A DNA stretch of 64,000 bases from Methylophaga sp. 42_25_T18 (GCA_002163085.1 MAAJ01000009.1:17813-81812), one strand, 5' to 3'; counted from the stretch's first letter, positions 1-9,180 are shown. Program-made: numbers and translations. The notes: generated from the letters alone by a model not told the origin.

Positions 1-232
1 ATAGGCCATGGGCTTGATTAGGTTGATGGTAGGGATCTTGTCCTAAAATCACGACTTTCACCTCTTCCAGAGGTGTGGTTTCCAAGGCGTGAAACCAATC
101 GGATGTCTGTGGATAAATAATCTTATTTTGATCATTTTCGGTTTGTAAAAAATCTTGTAGTTCATGCATATAAGACTGATCAAATTCTGACCTCAACTCA
201 GGCTGCCAACTTGGGGCATTATCTAAAACCAC
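1..232 (-). CDS. ung: Uracil-DNA glycosylase, N-terminal part (gene runs off the window)
   Basis: Family 1 uracil-DNA glycosylase, which removes uracil from DNA in base excision repair. Only about 77 N-terminal residues are inside the window. The reverse strand reads through the diagnostic water-activating loop [13 protein letters not shown], preceded by VVIL, and ends at the window edge. I chose a GTG start at 232 because AAGGG lies six bases upstream and no in-frame ATG gives an equally good site. The SWQP segment near the N-terminus is also typical of Ung. The gene diverges from the diguanylate cyclase gene to the right. The family call is secure; the start is less so. Confidence 0.9.
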   Translation of the reverse strand, partial: MVLDNAPSWQPELRSEFDQSYMHELQDFLQTENDQNKIIYPQTSDWFHALETTPLEEVKVVILGQDPYHQPNQAHGL

Positions 233-413
233 GGTATATCCCTTGTAAATAAATCTCTCATCCAAAAAATAATATCAGACCAATTACCAAAGACAGAATT
301 AAATTCGATGCACTTTTATCCGATAACTATACTCATACAAAATGTAGGTTAATTGGCAAAACTAGTGCTAGTATTGTTCCACAACTGAATATTCATCCTA
401 CCTAGGCGTTATT

Positions 414-1865
414 GTGCAACATTCTAAAATCAGATTTAAACGCAAAGCCCGCTTTATTACCATCATATCGCTCCTACTGATTATCGGGTTTTCATCCACC
501 AGTCTGGTGAGTTACTTTGTTGCTAATAATTCATTAGATGAATATATACGTACTAATACACTCCCCCTTACGAGTGACAATATCTATTCTGAAATTCAAC
601 GAGATGTACTTCCAACCATCGTCATCTCATCTTTAATGGCTCAAGATACCTTTGTTCGAGACTGGATTCTGGCAGGAGAGAAAGAGCCTGATCTTATCAT
701 TCGTTATTTAAACTCAATACAGGATCGTTACAAGACGGCCACCGCCTTTTTCGTTTCTGATAAAACCCTTAACTATTATCATTCAACAGGTCTGTTAAAA
801 CAGGTTGATCCTGATGATTCTAATGACAGCTGGTATTTCAGGGTAATCAGTTTAAAGGATGATTTTGAAATTAACGTTGATACCGACACGGCTAAACTTA
901 ATCAAACCAACTTTTTTGTGAACCATAAGGTCACCGACTATAACGGAAAATACCTAGGAGCCATCGGCGTCGGTCTATCATCAGAAACAGTTATTGATAT
1001 GATCGAGTTCTATCAAAGCCGCTACGACCGCCAAGTATATTTTATTGAACCCGATGGTAAAGTCGCCTTACGAGGCAATCATTATCAAGGAGCAGAAGAT
1101 ATACATGCAACAGAAGGTTTGTCCAAGATAGCGACACAGGTTTTAGCTAGCCCTGGCGGTTCTTATACCTATTCTAGAAATGGACAAGATATCTTCCTAA
1201 AAACTCGATATGTCCCTGAACTAGATTGGTATTTACTAGTAGAACAAATCGGGAAACCACAATCTCATATTCAAAAAACGCTTTGGATTAACCTGTCACT
1301 TAGTTTATTAATTACCGTGATCGTGCTGCTACTCGCTCACTTCACCATTAGTAAATATCAACGGCGACTAGAAATTATGGCCACCAAAGATAAACTCACC
1401 GGCATAGATAATCGACATGCTTTTGACCCGGCCTTTCAACAGATCATTAAAACCGCTACACGCAATAAAGAAGCCTTGAGTATCATATTAGTCGACATCG
1501 ATCACTTTAAAAAGGTCAATGATAACTACGGCCATATGGTCGGTGATCAGGTTATCGTAAAAATTGCCAATATCTTAAAATCAAACCTTCGTAATTCCGA
1601 TCTGCTATGTCGGTGGGGTGGAGAAGAATTTATGCTTCTCTTGCCTAAATGTAACTTGAGTGATGCACAAGACCTAGCTGAAAAAATTCGTCTTCATATC
1701 GAGAATGAAGTGATGACCGTTGAAGGCAATAACCTCGCCATCACTGCTAGTTTCGGACTTTGTGCCTATCTTGGCGATGAATCACAAAATGAATTATTCG
1801 AGCGCGTCGACAAAGCTTTATACAGCGCTAAAAGCTTAGGTAGAAATCGAGTTGAACTCGCTTAA
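414..1865 (+). CDS. Membrane sensor diguanylate cyclase (Cache-GGDEF)
   Basis: Predicted inner-membrane diguanylate cyclase making cyclic di-GMP from GTP. A first membrane helix lies at about residues 14-37, followed by a periplasmic region of about 250 residues of Cache type, a second helix at about 290-312, and a C-terminal GGDEF domain from about 325. The active-site signature is GGEEF (near 401-405). An RNSD sequence sits five residues before it, matching the RxxD product-inhibition site, so both activity and feedback inhibition are plausible. The start is GTG with a weak ribosome site. The gene stands alone, facing away from ung. The periplasmic ligand is unknown. Confidence 0.9.
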   Translation: MQHSKIRFKRKARFITIISLLLIIGFSSTSLVSYFVANNSLDEYIRTNTLPLTSDNIYSEIQRDVLPTIVISSLMAQDTFVRDWILAGEKEPDLIIRYLNSIQDRYKTATAFFVSDKTLNYYHSTGLLKQVDPDDSNDSWYFRVISLKDDFEINVDTDTAKLNQTNFFVNHKVTDYNGKYLGAIGVGLSSETVIDMIEFYQSRYDRQVYFIEPDGKVALRGNHYQGAEDIHATEGLSKIATQVLASPGGSYTYSRNGQDIFLKTRYVPELDWYLLVEQIGKPQSHIQKTLWINLSLSLLITVIVLLLAHFTISKYQRRLEIMATKDKLTGIDNRHAFDPAFQQIIKTATRNKEALSIILVDIDHFKKVNDNYGHMVGDQVIVKIANILKSNLRNSDLLCRWGGEEFMLLLPKCNLSDAQDLAEKIRLHIENEVMTVEGNNLAITASFGLCAYLGDESQNELFERVDKALYSAKSLGRNRVELA

Positions 1866-2001
1866 ACGCTAATGACTTTTTAACTCTCCAAAATCAAAAA
1901 AAACAGTTAGACTAATCTCTTTGGTCAATAGAGTAGAACACTCTAATCCAGCAAAAACTCAAACTTTGATTTATGTATAGTCCTTACTCTTAGGAAATAT
2001 T

Positions 2002-3327
2002 TTGGACCTCACCAAAGATCCCATCAGGCAATTAATTAAAAAAATTGCCGTACCAGCTAGTGTTGGCATGTTTTTCAACACGATGTATTACATTGTCGAT
2101 AATTTCTATGCAGGCATGCTGTCATCAACAGCGCTGGCAGGAATTTCACTTGCGGCACCGATTTATTTTATGGGTCTAGCGATCTCTATCGGTGTTGGGC
2201 AAGGCACGAGTGCCTTAGTAGGACATGCTCGAGGTACTGGCAACCAGAAAGAAGCCGAAAAAATCGCTGGTCATGCCCTTTCTTTTGCTTGGGCGATGTC
2301 TTTAGTAGTAGGTCTTCTAGTATTAATCGCAGCACCAAACCTATTTTCATTGATGAAAGCTGAAGGTGCTTATACCAGCGAGGCAATGAAATATCTCTAT
2401 GTTATTTTACCGACCTTAGGCTTGTTATCTCACGGCATGGCTGCCAATGGCATATTAAACTCATTGGGCGATACCACCAGCCTTCGTAATAGCTTAATCG
2501 TGGCATTTTTAGCCAATATCGTACTCGACCCACTCTTTATGTTTGGTTTTGGTTGGGGCATTTATGGTTTGGCAGCAGCATCCGTAGTAACGCAACTGGG
2601 TAGTGCCATCTATTTAACCATCAAAATACGGCAAAGTAAGTTAGGCAATAGCCTTTCATTACATAATCTAATACCCAACTGGACGCATTACCAAGCGCTA
2701 CTTAAACAGTCTCTGCCTGCCAGTGGCAATATGTTTCTAATCGCTGTAGGTTCATTAATCATTACTTCAGCGGTGGCTCGATTTGGCGAAGATGCGGTTG
2801 CCGGCTTAGGCATTGCTTTGCGTATAGAGCAACTCGTATTACTTCCCACCATAGGTTTGAATATCGCCGTATTATCGTTAGTGAGTGTTAACTTTGGTGC
2901 CAAACAATTTCATCGGATGGAGCAAGCAGCGATTGATTCAATAAAAATCGGTACCTCAATGATGGTAGTCGGGGGAATATTGATCTTCACTTTTGCCTAC
3001 CCTCTTATCTCAATCTTTGCCGATAACAAAGCCGTGATCGAAATTGGTGTGAGTTATCTACGCGTAGAGGCGGTCATCTTGCCGGCCTATGTGCTCAGCT
3101 TTGTTGCCGGAGCGGTATTGCAAGGGGTCAAGCAACCCATGATCCCGATGTACTTCAATATCGTACGAACCTTATTACTCCCCCTCACCTTTATTTTTAT
3201 CGCTTTAAGTCTCATTGGTACCGGAATCTATGGCGTGTGGGTTTCTATCGCCATTGCCACTTGGTTAACCGCCAGTGTGCAATTTATGCATATGCGGAAA
3301 ATGGTTTTAGTTGCAAAATCAACCTAA
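2002..3327 (+). CDS. MATE family multidrug/organic cation efflux transporter
   Basis: Polytopic inner-membrane protein of 441 residues, the usual MATE/NorM length, with about 12 hydrophobic helices. It probably exports cationic compounds using a sodium or proton gradient; the substrate cannot be told from sequence. The N-terminus (DPIRQLIKKIAVPASVGMFF) and the paired-repeat architecture are typical of the family, subgroup of putative MATE transporters with the LTKDPI start. The start is TTG, with AGGAAA upstream. It converges with the PAS-GGDEF gene, leaving 26 bases between the stop codons. No regulator is adjacent. Confidence 0.92.
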   Translation: MDLTKDPIRQLIKKIAVPASVGMFFNTMYYIVDNFYAGMLSSTALAGISLAAPIYFMGLAISIGVGQGTSALVGHARGTGNQKEAEKIAGHALSFAWAMSLVVGLLVLIAAPNLFSLMKAEGAYTSEAMKYLYVILPTLGLLSHGMAANGILNSLGDTTSLRNSLIVAFLANIVLDPLFMFGFGWGIYGLAAASVVTQLGSAIYLTIKIRQSKLGNSLSLHNLIPNWTHYQALLKQSLPASGNMFLIAVGSLIITSAVARFGEDAVAGLGIALRIEQLVLLPTIGLNIAVLSLVSVNFGAKQFHRMEQAAIDSIKIGTSMMVVGGILIFTFAYPLISIFADNKAVIEIGVSYLRVEAVILPAYVLSFVAGAVLQGVKQPMIPMYFNIVRTLLLPLTFIFIALSLIGTGIYGVWVSIAIATWLTASVQFMHMRKMVLVAKST

Positions 3328-3353
3328 CTACACATCAACTCACCGTTAGTATT

Positions 3354-4247
3354 TCACCCGACTACAACCTTGTTTCGACCGGTTCGTTTAGCTTCATACA
3401 GGGCAGAGTCTGCTCTTTTTTGCATTTCTATAATAGAGCTGTCAGCTTCTTCCAATGAAGATAAACCGATGCTGACTGATATTTTCAACGTTTTCTCAGC
3501 TGTCGAGATAGTTTGAACTTCAATTTCTTTTCGTATTTTCTCGGCGACAATCGCTGAGTTTTCTACCGTAGAATTTGGCAGGACGATGCAAAACTCCTCC
3601 CCACCAATTCGACCAAACAAATCTTCTTCTCTCAACATTGATGAAATTTTGTTGGCAAATAGTTCAAGTGCAACATCACCCGCATCATGACCAAAACTAT
3701 CATTAATCTCTTTGAAAAAATCGAGGTCTAACATCAACACACTCAACGTAGAGTCATGTCTTTTAGCAAAACTGAACGCTTTTTCAGACTGCTCTAGAAA
3801 TGCACGTCGATTAAGTGTGTGTGTTAACCCATCAATACTGGCTTGTTCTTCTAAATTCTCTTGGCGAGCCACCATGTCTGAAATGTCTCGAAGGAATCCA
3901 TAAGCAAACAATTCACCATGGATATCTACAGTATTAAAGCTCAACTGAACGTCAATAATATCTCCGTTCTTCTTTAAACCTTTAACCTGCAATATCTTGC
4001 CTACTAAAGGGCCGGTGCCCACTTCCTGGAATTTTTTAAAAGATTCGTCAGCTTTTTCTCGCTGATCATGAGTTGGCAAAATATCATGCACATATTTTCC
4101 TAGTACATCAGTCTCACTATAGCCAAACATCAACTCAGCAGCACTATTCCAAAAAACGATATCACCTTCTCGATTGATGATTACAACCGCATCAATCGAT
4201 GATTCAACAATCGCCCGGAAGGCTTCGTTATCGGTGAAAATATTCAT
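3354..4247 (-). CDS. PAS domain diguanylate cyclase
   Basis: Soluble 297-residue protein with no membrane helix. An N-terminal PAS domain (about residues 8-118, including FWNSAAELMFGYSETDVLGK) is followed by a GGDEF domain (about 128-297). The catalytic signature is GGEEF near residue 214, with an REED product-inhibition site five residues before it. It should make cyclic di-GMP in the cytoplasm in response to an unknown PAS ligand or cofactor. It is monocistronic, convergent with the MATE gene. It is the second GGDEF protein within 4 kb, but its domain architecture differs from the first, so the pair is not a simple recent duplication. Confidence 0.92.
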   Translation of the reverse strand: MNIFTDNEAFRAIVESSIDAVVIINREGDIVFWNSAAELMFGYSETDVLGKYVHDILPTHDQREKADESFKKFQEVGTGPLVGKILQVKGLKKNGDIIDVQLSFNTVDIHGELFAYGFLRDISDMVARQENLEEQASIDGLTHTLNRRAFLEQSEKAFSFAKRHDSTLSVLMLDLDFFKEINDSFGHDAGDVALELFANKISSMLREEDLFGRIGGEEFCIVLPNSTVENSAIVAEKIRKEIEVQTISTAEKTLKISVSIGLSSLEEADSSIIEMQKRADSALYEAKRTGRNKVVVG

Positions 4248-4380
4248 ATGTCCATCTTCATCCTTATTCAGACGTTAGATGTATATAATCAATATTGCTG
4301 AAGTCTTATTGTGTTCCTGTTCACTCAACTTAACAATAGCTCACTCGAGAACTAAAGCTTATTGTCTAGTTATTAGTTTC

Positions 4381-5286
4381 TTATGATGTAAAAAACTGAT
4401 TAAATTCTCGGCGTAGTTTTTGGGCAGTTTCAATATCTATCATTTCAAACCTGACTTCACACCCCGGCTGACGTTGAGCAAGTTTTGCCAAATCTAGTGA
4501 AAACACAGTACCAATTTTAGGATAGCCTCCAATCGTAGGGGCATCTTTTAATAAGATGATAGGGAATCCGGCTGTTGTGATCTCAACACTGCCATAGACC
4601 ATGCCTTCGGAAACCATTGTTGCTGGCGTGTTTTCAATTGGCAGCCCTTCTAGGCGACATCCTGTACGATCTGATGCCTTGCCAATCTTATACGTCTGTC
4701 CGAAGAAAGTGTGTCGTTGTTGTTCGGTAAACATATCAAACTGATAGCTAGCCAATAAGCGTAAGCTTAATGGTTCTTGGTAATTCAGTTTAAACCAAGC
4801 AGGCATCGCTTTGCCGGTATCACAGGGTTTTGATGGCCTAGTTAATAAGTCATCACCAACTTGAATTAATGAACCTACCTTCTCTCGCAGGTTTACAGAT
4901 CGCGAATTGAAATGTTGCTCTGTTTGAAAACCATCTTGCACGGCGAGATAAGCTCGCACACCATTTTTTGGTGTAGTCCACGTTAATGTATCGCCTTTGT
5001 TAACAGCAAATACTTGCCAGTTATGCTGAGATTTATCATTAACTTTAAAGCCAAGATCGGCACCTGCCACTACGATGCAAGTATCAATTAATGCCAACAA
5101 CTCACAACCACCAAAGGTAATTTCTAATACTGCATCATTAACGTCATTACCCAGTAAATGGTTTGCCCAACAATAAGCATGTTCATCGGCCACACCGGAT
5201 TGACTTAAGCCATGATGAGCCAAACCAAAACGACCACTGTCTTGTATCGTGCTATAAAAGCCAGATTTTATAACCTTGAACGTCAA
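4381..5286 (-). CDS. pxpC: 5-oxoprolinase subunit C
   Basis: Biotin-dependent-carboxyltransferase-like subunit of the prokaryotic 5-oxoprolinase PxpABC (formerly YbgK), which opens 5-oxoproline to glutamate with ATP. The 301-residue length fits the family. Conserved stretches include GRFGLAHHGLSQSGVADEHA near the N-terminus, the GCELLA region and the DRTGCRLEG motif, followed by GMVYGSVEITTAGFPIILLKDAPTIGGYPKIG in the C-terminal half. The start overlaps the pxpB stop by four bases (ATGA type), so the three pxp genes are translationally coupled. Last gene of the operon. Confidence 0.95.
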   Translation of the reverse strand: MTFKVIKSGFYSTIQDSGRFGLAHHGLSQSGVADEHAYCWANHLLGNDVNDAVLEITFGGCELLALIDTCIVVAGADLGFKVNDKSQHNWQVFAVNKGDTLTWTTPKNGVRAYLAVQDGFQTEQHFNSRSVNLREKVGSLIQVGDDLLTRPSKPCDTGKAMPAWFKLNYQEPLSLRLLASYQFDMFTEQQRHTFFGQTYKIGKASDRTGCRLEGLPIENTPATMVSEGMVYGSVEITTAGFPIILLKDAPTIGGYPKIGTVFSLDLAKLAQRQPGCEVRFEMIDIETAQKLRREFNQFFTS

Positions 5287-5966
5287 AACTGGCCACCTAA
5301 AGCAATATACTCTTGCCTATTGATCGGCTTAAACTTTACTCGATAACCAACCATAAAACGTTTGAGATTGTCATAATCATTGAGCGATAAATCTATCGGT
5401 GTTTTGCCTACTATATTCCAACCGCCAGATGAGTCGATGGGATAAACCGCGGTTTGCTTATCAGCAATGCCAACACTGCCTGCAGGAACTTGAATTCGTG
5501 GTGTAGCTAATCTTGGCATTCGAATACGTTTATCCACTTCGGCTAAAAAAGCAAAGGCAGGGCTAAAACCGATGGTATAAATCAAATACGTTGGTTGGCT
5601 GTGGAGTTTTATAAACTCAGGCAAGCTTAGTTGTTTTTCGACCAAAATACGCTCTAAATCTAGCCCGACTTCATGATCGTAATAAACAGGAATTTCAATC
5701 AGATCTGATAGATGATCTTGTTTAACAAAAATAGCCTTCGCTAAAGCCTCAGATACTTGATTACAAAAAGTTTGATGATCGACTACATTTAGATCGTAAG
5801 TAATCAATGCCGAGGTATATGACGGCACGATATCAATAATTAAATGACCCAAGCTGTCGTGTAAGAACTCAGTGTAAAAAGAAATTTGTTCTGCAAGTTC
5901 AGGTGACGATTCATCACCAAAATAAATGATGATCGCATTTTCACCCGCCAGCTTAATATCAAACAT
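5283..5966 (-). CDS. pxpB: 5-oxoprolinase subunit B
   Basis: Subunit B (formerly YbgJ, also annotated as allophanate hydrolase subunit 1 or KipI-like) of the ATP-dependent 5-oxoprolinase. The protein has 227 residues, normal for the family. Signature segments are the central TIGFSPAFAFLAEVD, the PRLATPRIQVPAGSVGIA stretch and the GGWNIVGKTP motif near the C-terminus. It overlaps pxpA by 8 bases and pxpC by 4, which supports a three-subunit complex made from one transcript. KipI-type kinase inhibition is an older annotation for this family and is unlikely with the pxp neighbours present. Confidence 0.95.
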   Translation of the reverse strand: MFDIKLAGENAIIIYFGDESSPELAEQISFYTEFLHDSLGHLIIDIVPSYTSALITYDLNVVDHQTFCNQVSEALAKAIFVKQDHLSDLIEIPVYYDHEVGLDLERILVEKQLSLPEFIKLHSQPTYLIYTIGFSPAFAFLAEVDKRIRMPRLATPRIQVPAGSVGIADKQTAVYPIDSSGGWNIVGKTPIDLSLNDYDNLKRFMVGYRVKFKPINRQEYIALGGQF

Positions 5967-6666
5967 TCAGCGAGTCTTGCTCGAGGCCCACTTTGATCCG
6001 TGTAAGCGCGACAACCGAAGCCGGATTATCCGAGTGGAAACAGATAGTATCAATGGTAAAGGTATGCTGTTGTGATAGCAGTTGGTATTGCGCCACGATG
6101 TCTTCAGCATCATTTAACATCGCACCTGATTCACTACGTGGAATCAATTGATTGCCACGATAAGCGCGATCAGCAAAGGCTTCATAAATAAAGTTGATGG
6201 CGGTTTGTTTCGATTTTGCCGCCATGCCTTGTTGACGGATACCGGCTTGTACGACTAAATCTAAAGAAGGGTTAATAGCATGGATAAGCTGACACAATAC
6301 GGCTAACACTTCAGGCTTATTCATCATATCGTGATACAAGGCACCATGTGGTTTGATGTAGTGCATTTCCACATCATGCTGCAGGCATAGACGTTGAAAC
6401 TCAGTGACTTGTTCTAACAGAGATTCAAATAAGGTCTCGACAGAAATATCATAGCTAATTCGACCAAAATTTTCCTTATCGATATAACTCGGATGAGCAC
6501 CGACTTTTACATTATGCTGCTTCGCTAATTTGATCGCCTTTTCCATGCTGGCATGATCACCGACATGGCCACCACAAGCGATATTCGCCATATCCACCAG
6601 CGGCATGATCACTTCATCCGGATCAGGTGCTAAACATTCGCCTAAATCACAATTAATCAGTTTCAT
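5959..6666 (-). CDS. pxpA: 5-oxoprolinase subunit A (LamB/YcsF family)
   Basis: Subunit A of 5-oxoprolinase (formerly YbgL). It detoxifies or recycles pyroglutamate, formed spontaneously from glutamine and glutamate. The sequence begins with MKLINCDLGE and carries ANIACGGHVGDH, VGAHPSYID and IKPHGALYHDM, all hallmark blocks of the LamB/YcsF family. The length of 235 residues is close to the usual 240-250. It is the first gene of the pxpABC operon. The region upstream (6667-6794) is shared with a divergent small gene, so both promoters must lie in about 130 bases. Confidence 0.95.
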   Translation of the reverse strand: MKLINCDLGECLAPDPDEVIMPLVDMANIACGGHVGDHASMEKAIKLAKQHNVKVGAHPSYIDKENFGRISYDISVETLFESLLEQVTEFQRLCLQHDVEMHYIKPHGALYHDMMNKPEVLAVLCQLIHAINPSLDLVVQAGIRQQGMAAKSKQTAINFIYEAFADRAYRGNQLIPRSESGAMLNDAEDIVAQYQLLSQQHTFTIDTICFHSDNPASVVALTRIKVGLEQDSLNV

Positions 6667-6794
6667 AAATCCATGGTAAACAAATCTACGTTAGTTTGGA
6701 ACTGATCAGATTATTTCCCATTATTTTCATGCTAGTATCAATTCAACATAAGTTAACTATTTATTGTATGAACAAACCTTATTGAGGGATTGTT

Positions 6795-7031
6795 ATGAAA
6801 AAATTGAAGAATGAAAAAGCGTTGCTTAAAAAGGCGATTACCGAAGGGGTAAAATACGGAGAAAATCGTGGTGTCGTCGAATTTGAACCCACTGATTCCC
6901 ACAATGAAAAAATTGAATATATTTACCGGCTCTTAGTGCATGACAAAGTCATTCAAGCATTGCCTGAAGATCAGGTCTCACAGAAATCAATGCAACATAA
7001 ATTAGCGTTATGGGCTTCGCGATTAGATTAG
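6795..7031 (+). CDS. Small conserved protein, DUF5062-like
   Basis: A 78-residue soluble, charged protein with no signal peptide, membrane helix or cysteine pair. The pattern MKKLKNEKALLKKA, then a central YRLLVHDKVIQALPEDQ, resembles the small DUF5062 family seen in marine Gammaproteobacteria; I recognise it by memory only. Function is unknown. The gene has a strong ribosome site (GAGGGA six bases before the ATG), which supports it being real despite its size. It diverges from pxpA and is followed directly by the structured 188-bp repeat. Confidence 0.75.
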   Translation: MKKLKNEKALLKKAITEGVKYGENRGVVEFEPTDSHNEKIEYIYRLLVHDKVIQALPEDQVSQKSMQHKLALWASRLD

Positions 7032-7055
7032 GGAGCAATTAACAGCTTTTTAATT

Positions 7056-7243
7056 CCCGTTTTTATCGCCATCAAAAAGAGTATACTTTTCGGATTAAGT
7101 GGGTAAGTGTCTGAGCAACGCGAGTTTTTACCCACGCCGAAAAAGATAGTCTTTTTGGTGACAATCGATAATGTCGGGTACCCTTTTCTTTGGTTCTGTT
7201 TCTTTTGGGTATGCAAAAGAAATGAACGCCCAGCGGCAGCTAA
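7056..7243. repeat. Dispersed 188-bp structured repeat, copy 1
   Basis: Long near-identical partner of 18681-18868, in the same orientation. Both copies are 188 bases from the shared CCCGTTTTTATCGCC start to the CAGCGGCAGCTAA end. The copy keeps several inverted repeats: GTGGGTAA with TTACCCAC, CCGAAAAAGA with a TCTTTTTGG arm, and TTTCTTTT with AAAAGAAA. Reading frames through it differ between the two copies, so it is not a conserved protein gene. It follows the DUF5062-like gene by 24 bases. Confidence 0.85.
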
Positions 7244-7510
7244 ATATCCTGATTACTTAGGTAAAGCTATGAAAGCAACATGTAAAACCAAATAACCAAT
7301 TAAATATAATTAATATAAAAACTGTATCTTAAAAAATACTTTTCAATAAAATTAACGTTTGCCTTCTCAATTTCCAAATACTCTTTGATTTCTTGATGCT
7401 GACTTGATGGCATTAAACAGTGGCTTATTGTTCCTTACATTTTTTAAGTAAAAAAACATTGTAAAAACAATATTCACAACAACCGTTATAAAAACAATCG
7501 TAAGAATACT
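7244..7510. other. Non-coding AT-rich stretch between repeat and gdhA
   Basis: I see no convincing gene, RNA or terminator here. The right half (about 7440-7510) contains ACAACAACC and AAAACAATCG words that echo the short repeat found at 9044 and 19430, suggesting a degenerate extension of that repeat. The rest is plain AT-rich spacer. Confidence 0.4.
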
Positions 7511-7547
7511 TGACTTCAAAACCCTCTCCCTGTGTTCATTTCACATA
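7511..7547. repeat. Short dispersed repeat, degenerate copy at the gdhA 3' end
   Basis: The 37 bases match 19468-19504 at about 30 positions without gaps (shared words TTCAAAA, CTCCCTG, ATTTCA). The copy runs into the gdhA stop codon (7541-7543). It has the same orientation as the copies at 9044 and 19430. Confidence 0.55.
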
Positions 7548-8887
7548 ATGCCATAAGCCAACATAGCATCAGCTACTTTCGTGAATCCAGCGACGTTGGC
7601 ACCTTTAACATAATTAATGTAGCCATCTTCTTCCTTTCCATATGAAACACATTTATTATGAATAGTAGTCATAATTTCGCGTAAGCGGTTTTCTAGTTCT
7701 TCGGAAGACCAAGCCATTCGAATACTATTTTGAGTCATTTCCAATCCAGATACTGCAACTCCGCCGGCATTAGCGGCCTTACCTGGAGCATACAAAAGTT
7801 TAGCCTCTTGTAGTAATTTAATAGCCTTAATAACAGTAGGCATATTGGCTCCTTCTGAGACTCCTATACAATTATTGGCTATCAATAGCTTCGCATCGTC
7901 TTCATCCAATTCATTCTGCGTCGCACATGGATAAGCGAGATCACATTTCACTCCCCAAGGACGTTTCCCTTCGAAATATTCACAACCATATTTTTCCGCA
8001 TATTCAGACAGGCGTCCACGCTTCACCGTTTTCAAGTCAATAATATAAGCCAACTTGGCTTCATCGATGCCGTCTTTATCGTAGATAAAACCCGACGAGT
8101 CTGAAAGGGTGACCACTTTGCCACCGAGATGTCGGATTTTTTCTGCACAGTACAGAGCAACATTTCCTGAGCCAGAGACGACACAGACTTTTCCTTTTGT
8201 AGAGTCACCTTGCTGCTTGAGCATTTCATCCATAAAGTAGGCATTGCCATAACCAGTCGCTTCTGTTCGGATTAGACTTCCGCCAAACTCCAGAGACTTG
8301 CCTGTCAGTACGCCAGTAAATTCGCGTGTCATCCGCTTGTACTGGCCAAACATATAACTGATCTCACGGGCACCCACACCGATATCACCCGCAGGGATAT
8401 CGGTGTCATGTCCAATGTGATGAGATAATTCGGTCATAAATGCCTGACAAAAACGCATTACTTCTGCGTCAGATTTACCCTTAGGGTTAAAGTCTGCTCC
8501 GCCTTTACCAGCACCAATAGGCAAGCCCGTAAGGCTGTTTTTAAAGGTTTGTTCAAAACCGAGAAACTTTAAAATGCTTAAATTTACTGATGGGTGGAAT
8601 CGTAAACCTCCCTTGTAAGGCCCGATTGCATTATTGAATTGCACTCGATATCCTCGATTTACTCGCACATGACCATCATCATCTTCCCACACCACGCGGA
8701 ATATAATGGTTCTGTCAGGTTCTGTCATGCGTTCAATGATGCCGGCATACTGATATTTTGAATTTTCAAGAATGTATGGAATTACCGATTCAGCTACTTC
8801 GTATACCGCTTGATGAAACTCTGTTTCATTAATATTACGTTTTTTTAAACCGCTCATGAAATGGTCTAATGATAAGTCAGCGTACAT
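7541..8887 (-). CDS. gdhA: NADP-specific glutamate dehydrogenase
   Basis: Hexameric glutamate dehydrogenase of the GdhA type: reductive amination of 2-oxoglutarate to glutamate with NADPH, an ammonium assimilation route. The 448 residues match the E. coli enzyme length. The active-site stretch GAGKGGADFNPKGKS near residue 125, the DIPAGDIGVGAREI block and the dinucleotide-binding VSGSGNVA are all present. It is monocistronic, with an AGGGA ribosome site before the ATG. It is flanked by copies of the same short repeat, one overlapping its stop codon (7511-7547) and one upstream (9044-9100). This could mean the gene entered or was rearranged by recombination. Confidence 0.97.
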   Translation of the reverse strand: MYADLSLDHFMSGLKKRNINETEFHQAVYEVAESVIPYILENSKYQYAGIIERMTEPDRTIIFRVVWEDDDGHVRVNRGYRVQFNNAIGPYKGGLRFHPSVNLSILKFLGFEQTFKNSLTGLPIGAGKGGADFNPKGKSDAEVMRFCQAFMTELSHHIGHDTDIPAGDIGVGAREISYMFGQYKRMTREFTGVLTGKSLEFGGSLIRTEATGYGNAYFMDEMLKQQGDSTKGKVCVVSGSGNVALYCAEKIRHLGGKVVTLSDSSGFIYDKDGIDEAKLAYIIDLKTVKRGRLSEYAEKYGCEYFEGKRPWGVKCDLAYPCATQNELDEDDAKLLIANNCIGVSEGANMPTVIKAIKLLQEAKLLYAPGKAANAGGVAVSGLEMTQNSIRMAWSSEELENRLREIMTTIHNKCVSYGKEEDGYINYVKGANVAGFTKVADAMLAYGIM

Positions 8888-9043
8888 AGTGAATCCCTAT
8901 TTTATTAGTTAAATTTCCTATGATAAAACCCTTACTCAAGTCAGAAGAAGCAGGGCCAGATACCGTCTTGCAATCAAGCATTTTTACCGCACTTATGTTT
9001 TAAAAATCAATCGTAAAGCTCAAAAGTCATCCTACTTGATTCC

Positions 9044-9100
9044 TTTTCCAAGCCAAAATTAAAAACAACCATAACAATACATGATTTCAAAGGCTTTTCC
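9044..9100. repeat. Short dispersed repeat, copy upstream of gdhA
   Basis: Aligns without gaps to 19430-19486 with 51 of 57 identical bases, centred on the word CAACCATAACAATACATGAT. Weaker similarity continues about 20-30 bases further. It lies about 155 bases upstream of the gdhA start and just before the bidirectional terminator. Confidence 0.8.
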
Positions 9101-9125
9101 AGATATTAAATTCATACCATCATAT

Positions 9126-9158
9126 AAAAAACGCCGCTATATTCAGCGGCGTTTTTTT
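9126..9158. terminator. Bidirectional rho-independent terminator
   Basis: Stem CGCCGCT / AGCGGCG (9132-9138 with 9145-9151) and a six-base loop, flanked by A-run on the left and T-run on the right. It lies 22 bases after the stop codon of the CobN-like gene on the minus strand, so it most likely ends that operon. Confidence 0.9.
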
Positions 9159-9180
9159 AACCGTCGTTAACAACTATAGG

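Noticed and set aside
7028..7295. Small protein genes within the 188-bp repeat copy 1, both strands
   Set aside because: The corresponding frames in copy 2 are shifted or interrupted, ribosome sites are missing, and the conserved property is hairpin structure.
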